In this document: piece by piece, positions 46,650 to 57,622 of the stretch
How positions within the stretch are numbered: position 1 is the stretch's first letter
Layout: the number at the start of each line of letters is the position of its first letter
From: Plasmopara viticola
Taxonomy: Eukaryota; Oomycota; Peronosporomycetes; Peronosporales; Peronosporaceae
Assembly: GCA_001695595.3 (NCBI GenBank)
Contig: MBPM02000170.1
Span: 1-64,000, forward strand
DNA: 64,000 nt
Direction of reading: 5' to 3'
Notes under the pieces: generated by a model
The model's database searches: none
What the model was told of the DNA's origin: nothing
The model's input: the letters and a program-made list of their open reading frames with translations, nothing else
Made by a program: the position numbers and the translations under genes

Positions 46650-48490
46650 CTAATCCAAGAGATAGCAGCAATTTGTCCAGCGATCTTTGATTGCTGCCAG
46701 AGCTCGCGCTATTTTGCCTGTATTTTAAAAGCGCGTGAATTTCATCTATATATGCAGAAGCTAAGCAGATTGACGGTTTCCATTATCAAGACATACTTTT
46801 CAGACAAGCTTAATTGATTTTACTTTTGAACGAAATCTCTGCGCGCTTAAGGCTTTTTGTTACAGACAGCAAGAAATGAGAGACGATAAAAATGCCCTTG
46901 GAGGAGAGTACAATCATAAGCCAGCTCACCCCCCTCCAAGTTGATTGCTCGAGTTAAACAACTAATAGCGGGAATAAGTCTGCACCATTAGTGCTTGGAT
47001 AATGGACACTCTGAAACTTAGCCAATGGAGCTTGGCATCTCACAAAATATGACCTAGCTGCGGTGTTAGGATAGTCATGTGCGATGTAAGAAAGAACATT
47101 TTTGAGTCTTGGCAAATAGGACGTTTCGAGAACTTTGCACTCCAACAAGCTATTGCAGTTGATCAAAATAAAGCTGAATGACGCTCAGAAAAGAGCAACT
47201 TAAGCAAACTGGTACTGGGGTGATTAGTATATAAGGTATTTCGTGGCGACTCTAAAGTCCGTGAGTATAAACAAATTCGACTGCACAGAATTCTCTGACA
47301 TAAAGAAGTATGACTTGGTTTGGGCGTGCTGTGGCTCGATAAATACGAGACTTGGAACGGTTGGTATGACATTTATTAGGTGCCAGCCGCTCAATCTTGC
47401 TCAACAGGGCTGAAATGTGCCATATTTCCACCGCTCTTATGTGTACGGTCTATTTGAAAAATAAGCTTGAGCAGTAACACGCCCGAATAGTACTATAAAA
47501 GGTATTGAGCGTTCTGATAATACCACAAAAGTAGTCGGAATGACGTCGTTTAAATTCTTCTAGCAGGTGGTCAAATTCTGCTGCGGATGCCTGCTATCAA
47601 AACTTCATCAATTAACAAGCTTAGTCAAATTCGTCCTGCAGGTCGGTTACAAAGGGCCAACAGCCGCGATAATAAAGTTCTGTCGGCACATAACATAGAC
47701 ACACCTGGAAGATACTTTCACAAATAGAAAACAAGAAACTGTCTCATGAGTTTGCATGATTGCAATTGAAAATGGATACGAAGTCGATTGTATTCACAGG
47801 AAGAATCGACAATTTAACTAGTCGCTGTGTTGCGGCAAGTGCAATTTGATTGAGAAACCGCTATATGATTTAATATCACTAAATCTCGAAGAGCTCAAAG
47901 TTGCAGCTCGAAATACCTCAGCGATGGTATTTCAATAAATGGAAATTCTAAAAACAAGGCTTTACTCTCGACTGTCTTGATCTCTAGCGTACCTTGCGGC
48001 TTAGCCAACATCATTCAAATATTGTGAAAATTCTTTATCAAAGAATTTCTTGATGTGGCTAATACCACCGTTCATAGCCGCTCTGAAGGATCAGTCGGCC
48101 CGAACTTGTAGGTCGTGAGGGTCAGTGACCATCAAAAATGCGCCTCAGAACAAGCTAATTACTTAAACAGGTACAGTGCTGGCTAAATGAAGCTAGCAAA
48201 GCGTCTCGTAAAAGTTTTGAAAAAATCATGTTAGGATAGCCAGAATGAGGATGCTTTTAGAAGCATCAAGAAGCCCCTTCAGCAGACGCCTTTCTTACTT
48301 TTTGGGATAAAATGCCATGAATTGTGCTTTTGACTATCCCATTGGTCGTGCATTGCTGCAGCTTGATAAACTGCTTCTTTGATCCAGCTACCGAACGAGA
48401 CACCGCTTTTAAGGACAAAGATATATTTTCCATGAAATACGCACTCAACAACAACCTCTGAATTCAAAGCTTTTCCTATTGTATTTAATC
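46650..48490. other. gene-poor stretch
   Basis: Only short frames on both strands. Two overlapping minus frames at 48.27-48.47 kb are unrecognised. Confidence 0.4.
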
Positions 48491-48552
48491 ATGTGTCGTT
48501 TAGGACAGCACCAAATATGCCACAGTTAGCCAAAACAATCGCGAATAATCTT

Positions 48553-48693
48553 TTTTTGCGTAATATGACAAACATAACTCGTGTTGAATACAAGTTTGGC
48601 AGACTTGATGTGCTCGCCGATGCGCTTTCGCGCATGCCCATAAATGAGTTAGCTCACATCAGCAAGGCTGGAAGCTCTTGTGATATTAAAGTT
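48553..48693 (+). pseudogene. Ty3/gypsy polyprotein fragment (RNase H end)
   Basis: VEYKFGRLDVLADALSRMPI corresponds to the E-Y-[KR]-x-G-x2-N-x2-A-D-A-L-S-R block that closes the RNase H domain of Ty3/gypsy polyproteins. The frame stops soon after, and the integrase that should follow is not readable. It is a short remnant of an LTR retrotransposon; I see no LTRs attached to it. Confidence 0.7.
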
Positions 48694-48699
48694 TGACAA

Positions 48700-51470
48700 G
48701 CAAACATAACCTATATTTTTTGATAATCTTCTTTATCGCAGGAAAAGCTGCCAATGCCGAGTCGACAGCAACCAAATTAGCGCTATGGGTGGCAGAAATC
48801 TTGAAGAAGTTCTGGTAAATCCAGCCAATGTCGCTGTCTTTAGCAACGAAGGTCCACAAGACAATATACTTTTGGGGGCTTATGCTTTATTTGACGATCA
48901 TTTGGTCTGAAAGAAACGTTTATCTCGATCCCCACACCACCGTGGTGATCCCACATGAACAAGTGCGTAGCCGCCGTGGACGTATTACCTGCCAGCGTAT
49001 TATGACCCGCGATTCACACGTCGGCTGCTGCTACTTCTGGAGGTCTATACTTCTCGGCATAGTGCCGTCTCTGCACTTGACACCTATTTCAACTGGTAAA
49101 CACGCGGCAAGGCTGTTTAACTACTAAAAATCATTAAGGTTGCTTACAGATATGAGCCAAAGTTTGTTTTAGTAAAAGCCCGAAATGTGTGACCAAGGAA
49201 TTAAATGTTACCGTGGTGTACTTAGACCCATTGGCACTACTAACCGCTACCATAATATGATGCTCAGCGCACTGAACGCGATGAGGTGAAAATGCGATCT
49301 ATGATAAGAATAATTTCAGCGGACTTTGCGACGTACACCCGGTACACACTCTTGGCACGGTTGTTTGTACAGCAATTATTTCCCGCTTCAGCTTTCTTGA
49401 GTAATGCTAGTCACCAATTTTGCCCCGATTAGTGTGTCGGTAAATTTCTGCCTTCTGCACCAAAACATGCCGTATTAGTAGGCGTGGAAAACATCAATGA
49501 GCTCACACTGCTCAATCGGCGGTGGTCAATACCTAATGACTCAGTACTTTTCACCTTTCTCTTCTATCCAATGGAAGTTTAAAGATTGTCTCTGGATGCC
49601 ACATCTGGCCATTTCGTTCATATAGAACACACCGGTACCTTGAGATCCTTCGAAGTTTTTATGCGAAGGCATGGCGTACGCTGCCAGTGAGAATGATCCA
49701 ATATACCTTTGTCTAGGACGGAGAATGTACTTTCGTCGTCAATCTGGTACTTCTGATACAATTTTTGCAATTGGTTCGTACAAGAATTTAGAAGCCTTGC
49801 ATTTGTTGAGGCTTACTAACGCTGACACATGTGGCAGTGCCTTTGAATGGAAGGCATCTGCCGTGAGTTGGGCAATTACTTCTCCTGTGAATAAGATTTC
49901 TTTGCCAGTCATGAGGCCGTTTGTGACACCGAGAACTCGCATCCTTATTTGATCTCTAAAGCTGTGCTTACCACTCATGGTGACATTTTGCTGCCCACCT
50001 GCCGCCCTATGTTGTCCACTGTATCTCTCGGATCTATGTTATCCACCTAAATCCAAAATAGAAGACAATATGCTACCCACGTAAAAGCGCTTACATTTGC
50101 GACTTTGGTAGCGATGGTGCTGCCGGAGGCGCTTTTTTACTACTTAAGAAGGTCTATAAGGCGTTTCTAATTTTTGCCTTCGAATTTTTTTCACACATCT
50201 CACGAATATCTCGGGCGTAAACTTCTATTCAAAGGAGCCGTGTGACTAACAGGGGTGGCAACATGACTTACCACAGCCCTGTTATGCAGAACTGGGTGGC
50301 TAATACCTATGGCCCTGTTTTGCAAATAAATCGGTGACCTGTGCTTTTCTAGCTGCTTCATGCTCAAAAAATAGTATTTTATATGTCAAGAGTAAGAAAT
50401 GAATATGTGCTGTCGCAACCTCCAAACTAATTGTCAGCTTAGTTTAATCGTAGGGGCAGCTAAGATTGCTCGATTCGCCTGTCGGACTAAAGCTACTCTC
50501 ATTTTGTTGCGGTTTCACAGCTACAATCACTTTTTTGTGGCTGACCATAATCGTTTGTCGACTTTAAGATTCGTAAGAGCTTTCATACCCGCATGCATTT
50601 GTGTGTACAAGTAGCAGTACACCACTGCTAGTTCTTCAACCAAAAACCGTCAAACTCACATGTTTTTTACATACTCATCATGAGAACGCACCTCTTTCTT
50701 GGAAGGACCCTCCGCTCTTTCTAGTGGCAAGCGATTTTCTCCGAGGACTAGACGTATATAAGTGACTCGAAAGCCTTCAGGCGGGAGGTAGATCCACTTC
50801 GTCGACTTTCTTCGGATCAGACACATATCATGAGGCGTTGTCCACCAAAGCCAAAGCACCGGATGTTGTTCTATTTGGCAAGCAGTTTGGACCATTAAGG
50901 TGGACGGATTAATGTACAGCATTACTCTGAGTCTTATGGGACTTGTCGCTGTTGAAACAATCTTTCCGTCCGTGCTACCTACAAGCTTATGGTATGAGTG
51001 CTAAACGGGTGAACCCTCAAGCCCTCCATTTAGAAGTCACCATGACTCTTCGAAAAAGAGTTTCTCAGTAACACACTCCTTCATTTAAATTATGCTCATG
51101 AACATCATTACTTCCTTACTTGCGAACAAGAAAGCCTTCGCGTCTGTGAAACTCAAATTCAACGTATATTTTCATGCTTTGCTGGGCTATCATCGTCAAA
51201 AGACTTGTTGACTTTAGAGTAGCAGTAGTGGGTGAGCTAATTGGAGGAACCGAGATTGTGTATGCAAATAGACGAGTGAGACGCAAACTTCTAGTACTAA
51301 CTGGTGGACGCGTAATTGGTGGATGCCACAAATCCATGCTGACTTGCAAATTTAGAGCAGCAAGGAAACTTTCCGTTTCGGTAAATGCTGAAAGTGACAA
51401 AAGCAAAATGACTGTAATGTAGATTACATTCGAATGTGGAGCAAGGATTGACTATGTAACACCAGAATTG
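48700..51470. other. gene-poor stretch, probably old retroelement debris
   Basis: Frames at 48828-49127, 49671-49952 and 50656-50922 (minus, ATG start) show no nameable domain. The position after the gypsy fragment suggests decayed retrotransposon, but this is inference. Confidence 0.35.
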
Positions 51471-51473
51471 GGC

Positions 51474-52195
51474 AACGACCCCATGGTCTGTCTACCTAAA
51501 ATCAACTCTGAAGACCGAGAGGGGTGTATCGATTCTTTTAAAAAGCATCGCCGAGTAGCTAAATTTATTCGGGATAATTATTTTAGTAATTATCCGAAAT
51601 AAATTAAGCCCGATATTTTTCGCTTTGAGTAGCTAAATTTAATTTGGATAATTATTTCAGTAATTATCGAAAGTAAAATTAGCTTCTCGAAGCGAAAAAT
51701 ATCGGGCTATTTTTTCATGGCATAAAGCTGCCAGCTTTTTGCGAAGCCTGATAAGTGATGTCAGAAAAAAACTAATCAAGAACTTCTAAGGTTAAAGCAA
51801 TTGTTGAAATCTACAATATTTTACGGCTTTGCCAAGTAGGATTTTACTTAATTAAAACCTTCGCCACTTTGCACCTTTAAAGTATAGTTGCACGCGGACT
51901 TCGGATAAGTATTAAGCAAACTCTGGTCAAAGCTGATGTCGGCACAAATGTGTCAAAGCAAAGCTTTCGTTACATACTTATGCGTTGAAAAGGGACCATC
52001 TGTTGTGTTGCATGACATGTTGAACAATAGTGCTGATATGATGAGTTGTCATAAGTTAACGTCAAATGAATTTCAAGGCTACTGTGAAAGTACACAGGCA
52101 ATTAACAACAAGTAGACTAAAGACATATGCCAGATGAACAAAGGGGTCGCACAGCCCGTACGCTCTGCTTGTAATGTTGACACAAAAAGAAGAAT
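51474..52195 (+). repeat. dispersed repeat, copy 1 (contains an inserted palindromic block)
   Basis: Matches 61665-62215 in direct orientation. Shared words include GGGACCATCTGTTGTG, GACATGTTGAACAATAGTGC and AATAGTGCTGATATGATGAG. This copy is longer because a block of about 170 bases (about 51545-51715) has no counterpart in the other copy. The repeat has no long open frame. It could be a solo LTR or a non-autonomous DNA element. Confidence 0.75.
51553..51708. repeat. nested inverted repeats, MITE-like insertion
   Basis: Two near-copies of a unit starting GAGTAGCTAAATTTA occur at about 51553 and 51627. Each has a hairpin, the first with exact arms GGATAATTA (51572-51580) and TAATTATCC (51587-51595). 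A longer exact inverted repeat of 19 bp, AGCCCGATATTTTTCGCTT, at 51607-51625 pairs with 51690-51708. The block lies inside dispersed repeat copy 1 and is absent from copy 2. Confidence 0.75.
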
Positions 52196-52199
52196 GCCG

Positions 52200-55100
52200 G
52201 GCATTGATTAGGGTCTATAACTCTATCACACCAATCAATTCGAAAGTCAAGCTTTTCTACTTACAGCAAGCCCTGAATTAAGTCATACCCGTCCACGTTA
52301 AAAACAAGAAACGGCTTTAGCTGTCAAGGCTCTTGCATTTTATAATCAAATTTGTATCGACCAAGAGATCGTCAAGGCCCATTCCATTAGTCAGTCGAGC
52401 CGTGGTTAAACGATGAACTCTGTAATAAAAAAAATTTCGTCGTGCAAAAGATACTAGAACTCAATTTTTTTTCTATGACATAGTAAATTCACGGGAAAAA
52501 ACAGCAGTCTTCCGCAACTGAATTCTCCTTCAGAGCTGTAAAGCTTGTAGGCTAAGCCTCCATGGCATGGGTTTTCCACACACCACAACACAAGGACTGA
52601 GTTCTTCATCAGTATAACGCCGTCCTCTAATTGTGACCCGCGTTTTTCTGGCTCCGAGGGTTCGGCTTCAATCAGCAACCTTTGAATCTTTAAGCGCGAT
52701 AAAAATTCACTTTGTCGGCCCTCTCTTTTAAAACTCGCACATTGCATCTGGACTATGGGACTCAAGCAAATTGTATAGGCTTGACATGACCCTCAAAGAA
52801 GATTTTTTTGTTTCGTTCTCCGAAATCTACCACAAAAACGCTTCCGTACGATAATTACCACCAGGCAACAACAATGCTACGATATTCATGCGAGATTATT
52901 ATGCGTTCTTCACCAAAATGACAGAGAGTAGCATGTTATGGCAATTAAAATTTCTGCACTGATCACCGGTGCGAAAGCCGAGCAGAATATCGCGACTAGT
53001 ATGTGTTTGACTATACGATAACAGCGAGTCAGTGCTATTTTTGTTCGGAAAGACATGTTGCCAAAGAGAACGTGCAATAATCTTCCGACGAGCTAAGGGG
53101 ACGAGTATCCAATTAGAGCTATCGAACACCTCGGCGACGTAAGCACACTATCAGGCGTTTGAACTTCACGGGCTTTTGCCCGGACATACCTTGACGATAC
53201 ATGCTTTCAAATCGCTATGTAAGGGGTCGGTCGTCTCGTGAGACTCCACCTGGGATGATGTTTGAATTCAATAGGACTAATAAACACAGAAAAAAACTAT
53301 CAACAAATTTGTCCTTGAGGAAGGGAAGATAAAGTTGAAGTGCTTACACTTGGTCGACTACACAGTTTTACGAGAATGTGAGGAAGCGGTACTGTCTAGT
53401 TGATCATTTTTAAAAGTACGTGCTGACTAAATGGTCTCGCAAAGCCTATATTAGGTACCTTGAAAACGGTGCCAGGAGAGCCAACACCAAAAATCCTTTA
53501 TCGCACGTTGACTCTAGAACGCACCTGGTTTGGTCTTGCCGGACACGTTAAAACTATTTAGCGTTATTTGCAAAGCTTTTGGCTGCTTGGATACGCACAA
53601 TGCAGCATGTACTTTGTTGTGCCACATTCGTTGGCCGACGACCTCTCGAAAATTACGTTTGCCCTTGGCAAAGCGTTTCAAGCATCAACGGGCTTTGTAG
53701 TCTTCTATGTAAAAAAAACTTGCATCTTAGGGTTTTGTTGGCTTTGAAAGCACGAATGCTGCAAAAGATGTTACACATCCATTTCACCTAGGTGTTTCAT
53801 CGAAAACAACTATCCTATAGGATAACGTATCGAATTATGCGACGTAATAATTGGCTGCAATGTGCAAATCAAGAGCGATTGATTGTATCCATATATGGAC
53901 GTAAGCTTGTGGCCGGCCGAGCCTGGAGCTTTACGAAGAAAGAGGTAAACTCTTCACAGACTAAACGCCTCGTGCTGAGACGCTCTGCGATCGATCTGTC
54001 TATGAAGGTTCCATCCGATCGGCAAAAGAAGTCTATCATCTAATCAAGGGTCTGAAGAGGCTGTGGTAGCCCCGACGTAGCTGCGATGACCCCGAAATCG
54101 ATCTCTAGCGCTTACATCCGATCACGTAGGAGCTTCAACTCAACAAAGCAGAAGCGTAAGGCCAAAGTGTAAGCTTCTTGTCTCTTGGCGCGCAACAAGC
54201 CCTCTGTTGGCGCTGGGGGAGTTGCACAACAAGGAATTTCAAGAAATACTAAGTTGAGTATGTTCCTGTTTCGGTTTGAGAGATTCGTGAGTAGAATCAA
54301 ATTGAAATTGTATGCAATGGACCAGTCCTAAATTGCAATTTTTATACGTCGATCTCCTCTGGACCGTAGACGGTGAGCAGTCCCTTACTGAAAGGTCAAG
54401 GTAATGTGTCAGTTAGTTATAGATCGTACCTGATCCGATACATGCGTTGATCGCGGCCGATCGAATACATGATACATAGCTGCGTATCCAGCCAGCTTTC
54501 GGTAAGCACGGTTGGGTTATGCACTGCGATTTGTTGACTGCATAGTGACTAGTGGTCAGGCATGCCAAAAATGTGTGTATTTCAAAATTACCGAGCAAAA
54601 TTTGTCTGACTTTTGTAAGACAATAAGCTGCTATCCTGCACCATTCTAGACAATACAAATGAAATTGTTATTTTGTCGCTGCTGCCTGTAATGCCAAAAT
54701 ATGAGTGCAAGGCGAGCCTACCCTCAGATTCTTCATTGGAAAAGCCACGACTTTTCGAGGAAAGGCGTCCCAATATGAAATGCCGCCAACATCCATTTAT
54801 GATAAATATGCTCATAATGCTCAGTGTTGGCGAAACTCGAAACTTAAATCAAGCCTGAACAATGTCTTTCTACACGATCTACTGGACTTTGACGAATCCC
54901 TTAAGCATTTCTACACCGCGCAAATGGTCATTCGTGATCAAAGGCGCCTTCGTGACGATATCTATTTCGTTTCTCCAGACGAAAGGTTTCTGACTTTCCT
55001 TATATAAAGTTGGAAGCCTTTGTTTAATTGCCTCGGACCCACCACTACCGAGGCTAAAGGATCTTGTGCTGCCTTATTCCTCAAGCATTGACTTTGTCTG

Positions 55101-55438
55101 TCGAGCTCAAATGTCATGCATTCCAACAAAGAAGAGATGCAAACAGAGCCGCTTTCATAGGCCTATAATGTTCATTCAATCGTATGGGAATGCGGAATGC
55201 TCATCTAACAAGTGCAGAGATGTGGTTCAGTCTGTCCCGGACCCTTCTCGAGGATTCACATAAGCAATCTGTCCGCGTGAGCGGTGGTTGACCAGCAAGT
55301 GTTATCAGATGCAACGAAGCATTGCATAAATGAGGCGTGTAAGCAACACGTTCAATTTTTATGCAAACAACTGCTCACTAACCACGATCGACGCGAGCAA
55401 TAAGAAATGTTCAAATGTATCTAACTTTATACTCATAT
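52200..55438. other. gene-poor stretch with a few unassigned frames
   Basis: Frames at 52454-52765 (minus, no ATG at opening) and 53579-54043 (plus, split by a stop) carry no recognisable motif. No repeat or RNA gene is supported. The separate frame at 54780-55007 is listed on its own. Confidence 0.35.
54780..55007 (+). CDS. unrecognised 75-codon frame
   Basis: An ATG opens MPPTSIYDKYAHNAQCWRNS, and the frame continues with DLLDFDESLKHFYTAQMVIR to a stop. It reads more like protein than the frames around it, and the sense continues upstream without ATG to about 54705, so it may be a last exon or a remnant. No family recognised. Confidence 0.25.
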   Translation: MPPTSIYDKYAHNAQCWRNSKLKSSLNNVFLHDLLDFDESLKHFYTAQMVIRDQRRLRDDIYFVSPDERFLTFLI

Positions 55439-55449
55439 CAACAAATTAT

Positions 55450-55774
55450 CTTTCGGAAAAGGTTGGGGTGACGCCCTCCTTCCAAGCGCGGGGGCTAAAT
55501 GCTCGCGCGCTTCGGGCAGGTGCTCTCGGGCATCTGCAGGTCTCTAACGAGTCTCACTCTCGACGCGACGGTCTCCAGCACTAGGGCGCCACCTGGGCTC
55601 TTACCAAGTCAGAATCACACAAAATAATGGAAGACCCTCACGGCCTCGGTGCTGGCTGCACTGCCCGCCGAACGAGACCCGACGTATGCGGACACCACTC
55701 TATGCCGTGGACTAGCCATAGAGCCTAGCACGTGCATAACTTGGCAACGCGATAACGTAATACAATACACAATA
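55450..55774 (+). mobile_element. short LINE-derived element, copy E, with exact 11-bp TSD
   Basis: A 325-bp insertion flanked by CAACAAATTAT at 55439-55449 and 55775-55785. It starts CTTTCGGAAAAGGTTGGGGT, keeps the full 5' block, the middle block and the 3' block, and ends in AATAC repeats. It is the closest relative of copy D, sharing CACTAGGGCGCC and AGCCATAGAGCC. With an exact duplication and few differences from copy D it is probably recent. Confidence 0.92.
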
Positions 55775-55900
55775 CAACAAATTATATGAAACTAAGGGCT
55801 AGTAGACCGGTACAAACACCGATTATAATTTCCTTCAGCTTCCACTAATATGAATTTTCTTTTCGACCCATAACGATCGTGAAGGTAACCAATTTTGTTA

Positions 55901-56623
55901 GGGAGCCGCTAACTTCCACCCAGTTTTCGCTAACTTCCACCCAGTCTGCGATTATATCAAACCCCTAACCCCACCACACAACGGTGATTGGCTACAGTTG
56001 CCCAAAATAAATCTAAGGACTGTAACCTCGAACGCAAATGTGAAAGATTGCGCATCTCATCTTCATCTCTTACTCAACGCCCACCAAAATGCACATATCT
56101 AACGTCGAGACACTTCAGCATTTACGATCTTCACAATGAACTGCCTCCAAGATACATCAGAGCATACCTACGGCAGTCTGAAAGAGGCTCGCGATACGCT
56201 CGACAACCTATTGTTGATTGAAGGATTTACTTTGAGGGTCAGAAACACCAGAAATCTTGGTCACAGAGCCGATGGTGAAGTGAAGGATATTTGATTGGAA
56301 TGCTCCTGTTCTGGGAAAGCAGCCACACCAACACCTTTTGAGCAGCGCTAACAATGTCTGGAGGCACTTTGGCATTGACGCATGCCTGCGGTAGAATACA
56401 TGCTCGTAATAGTCCTCAAATAAATGAGTTTTCCTCTCTCAAACTGACTACAGCAGATTGTGCATTCAAACTGACATGGGGAAAAAAGTAGATTCGAGCA
56501 AAGCTGCCTTTTGTATAGTAGAGGTATTTATAGCCAATCACCGTTACGTACTGGGTTAGGGGTTCTATATAATCGCAGACGGGGTGGAAGTTAGAGAAAA
56601 TTGGGTGGAAATTAGCGGCTCCC
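55901..56623. mobile_element. non-autonomous TIR DNA transposon (MULE- or hAT-like), 723 bp
   Basis: The ends are inverted repeats of about 94 bp: 55901-55994, starting GGGAGCCGCTAACTTCCACC, and the reverse complement at 56531-56623. Identity is roughly 80-85 percent by eye. The flanks TTTTGTTA (55893-55900) and TTTTGTTT (56624-56631) agree at seven of eight bases, suggesting an 8-bp duplication. Inside each end there are repeats of CGCTAACTTCCACCCAGT (55907-55924 and 55928-55945 on the left). The ~530-bp interior has a decayed coding-like segment (SLKEARDTLDNLLLIEGFTL) but no transposase catalytic motif, so it would depend on a helper. Superfamily is uncertain. Confidence 0.82.
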
Positions 56624-56684
56624 TTTTGTTTTTATGTAATTAATTTTTTCCTAAACTTAGAAAACCGTAAAAAGCTTGAGTAGG

Positions 56685-57293
56685 ATGCCGGAGCTCGAAG
56701 CTTCGACTTCGCGGGGAAATAGCTCACCCGCTAAGTCTTCATCCGCCCCACTTACTGGCATAAGATCGCCTACGACGATTCGCACTCCAGCCAAGTCAGC
56801 ACGGTTCCGAGACACTTCCAAGACGTCGAGACCAATAGAATTGAAGAAAAGGCTACTGGAGGTTCGAGAGAGTCACTTGGAGAGTGCCTTACCACCCACT
56901 AAGCGCAACAAACCAAGTCAAGTACAACTCGAGGCAAAACATCCATTTGCTGACGCTCTTATCGCTGAAGACTCTATAAAAGAATTACAAGCAGCAAAGG
57001 AAGACGAGGACATAGGCTTTGATAACCAGTTACACCACCGACTGAAGGTCGCGCGGTGTCTTGAGGTAGAGTTGTTGCGGGAAAATGTTAGTATGAGGCT
57101 AAAGGCAATGCAGTTAAAAAGTGATGTGGCTTTTTACTACAAACTTCTTGCTAAAATCGAACTGACGGCCGAGAATGCTAGTGAAAATGACCACGAAGTT
57201 GATTCAAAAATGAAGCTGAAGGACCTGGTGCGACGCATCATAAGTGCGCCGAAGCCAGTGAAAGAAGTTGTGGCATCTGCGGCGGTGAAGTAG
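56685..57293 (+). CDS. small coiled-coil protein of unknown function (202 aa)
   Basis: The ATG at 56685 is chosen because the frame extends upstream only through a TTG. Residues 1-~75 are disordered and Ser/Thr/Pro/Arg-rich with SP and TP sites (for example GIRSPTTIRTPAKSARF), possible kinase targets. A basic patch, PPTKRNKPSQ, follows, then a predicted helix and coiled coil (VARCLEVELLRENVSMRLKA, SDVAFYYKLLAKIE). A disordered head followed by a coiled coil is the plan of several kinetochore and chromatin adaptors, but I do not recognise a family. The gene starts 61 bp after a TIR transposon, so its promoter probably lies within or near it. It converges with TMEM260. Confidence 0.65.
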   Translation: MPELEASTSRGNSSPAKSSSAPLTGIRSPTTIRTPAKSARFRDTSKTSRPIELKKRLLEVRESHLESALPPTKRNKPSQVQLEAKHPFADALIAEDSIKELQAAKEDEDIGFDNQLHHRLKVARCLEVELLRENVSMRLKAMQLKSDVAFYYKLLAKIELTAENASENDHEVDSKMKLKDLVRRIISAPKPVKEVVASAAVK

Positions 57294-57472
57294 CGGAAAG
57301 TATACAAATAAGTGCCGTGATTGTGGTAATTGGAGATTTTTTTTTGCCTCCCCACCTGACTAAAATTTCAGTTGCAGATGGTGACGAAGGCAGCTGTGAG
57401 TCTCTCAAGCTTATACTGATTGCTTCCCTAAATTCAATGCGAATCTAATCCAAGTAGCGTGTCAAGTTAACA

Positions 57473-57525
57473 ACTTCAGACCAAAATCTATATGTATTAA
57501 ACACATATAGATTTTGGTCTGAAGT
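57473..57525. repeat. perfect 23-bp inverted repeat between convergent genes
   Basis: Arms at 57473-57495 and 57503-57525 are exact reverse complements around a 7-base loop, ATTAAAC. The arm starts ACTTCAGACCAAAATCTATA. It lies between the stop of the coiled-coil gene (57293) and the stop of TMEM260 (57623), so read-through from either side would transcribe a stable hairpin. It could also be a small foldback element. Confidence 0.9.
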
Positions 57526-57622
57526 GACGATACTTTACCCTGCAGAACTCGATCTAGTAGGAAAAGCAAGTTACTGATTTGGTGTAGTTGTGTTTACAAG
57601 ATTTTCTGAATTTCTCGAATAG

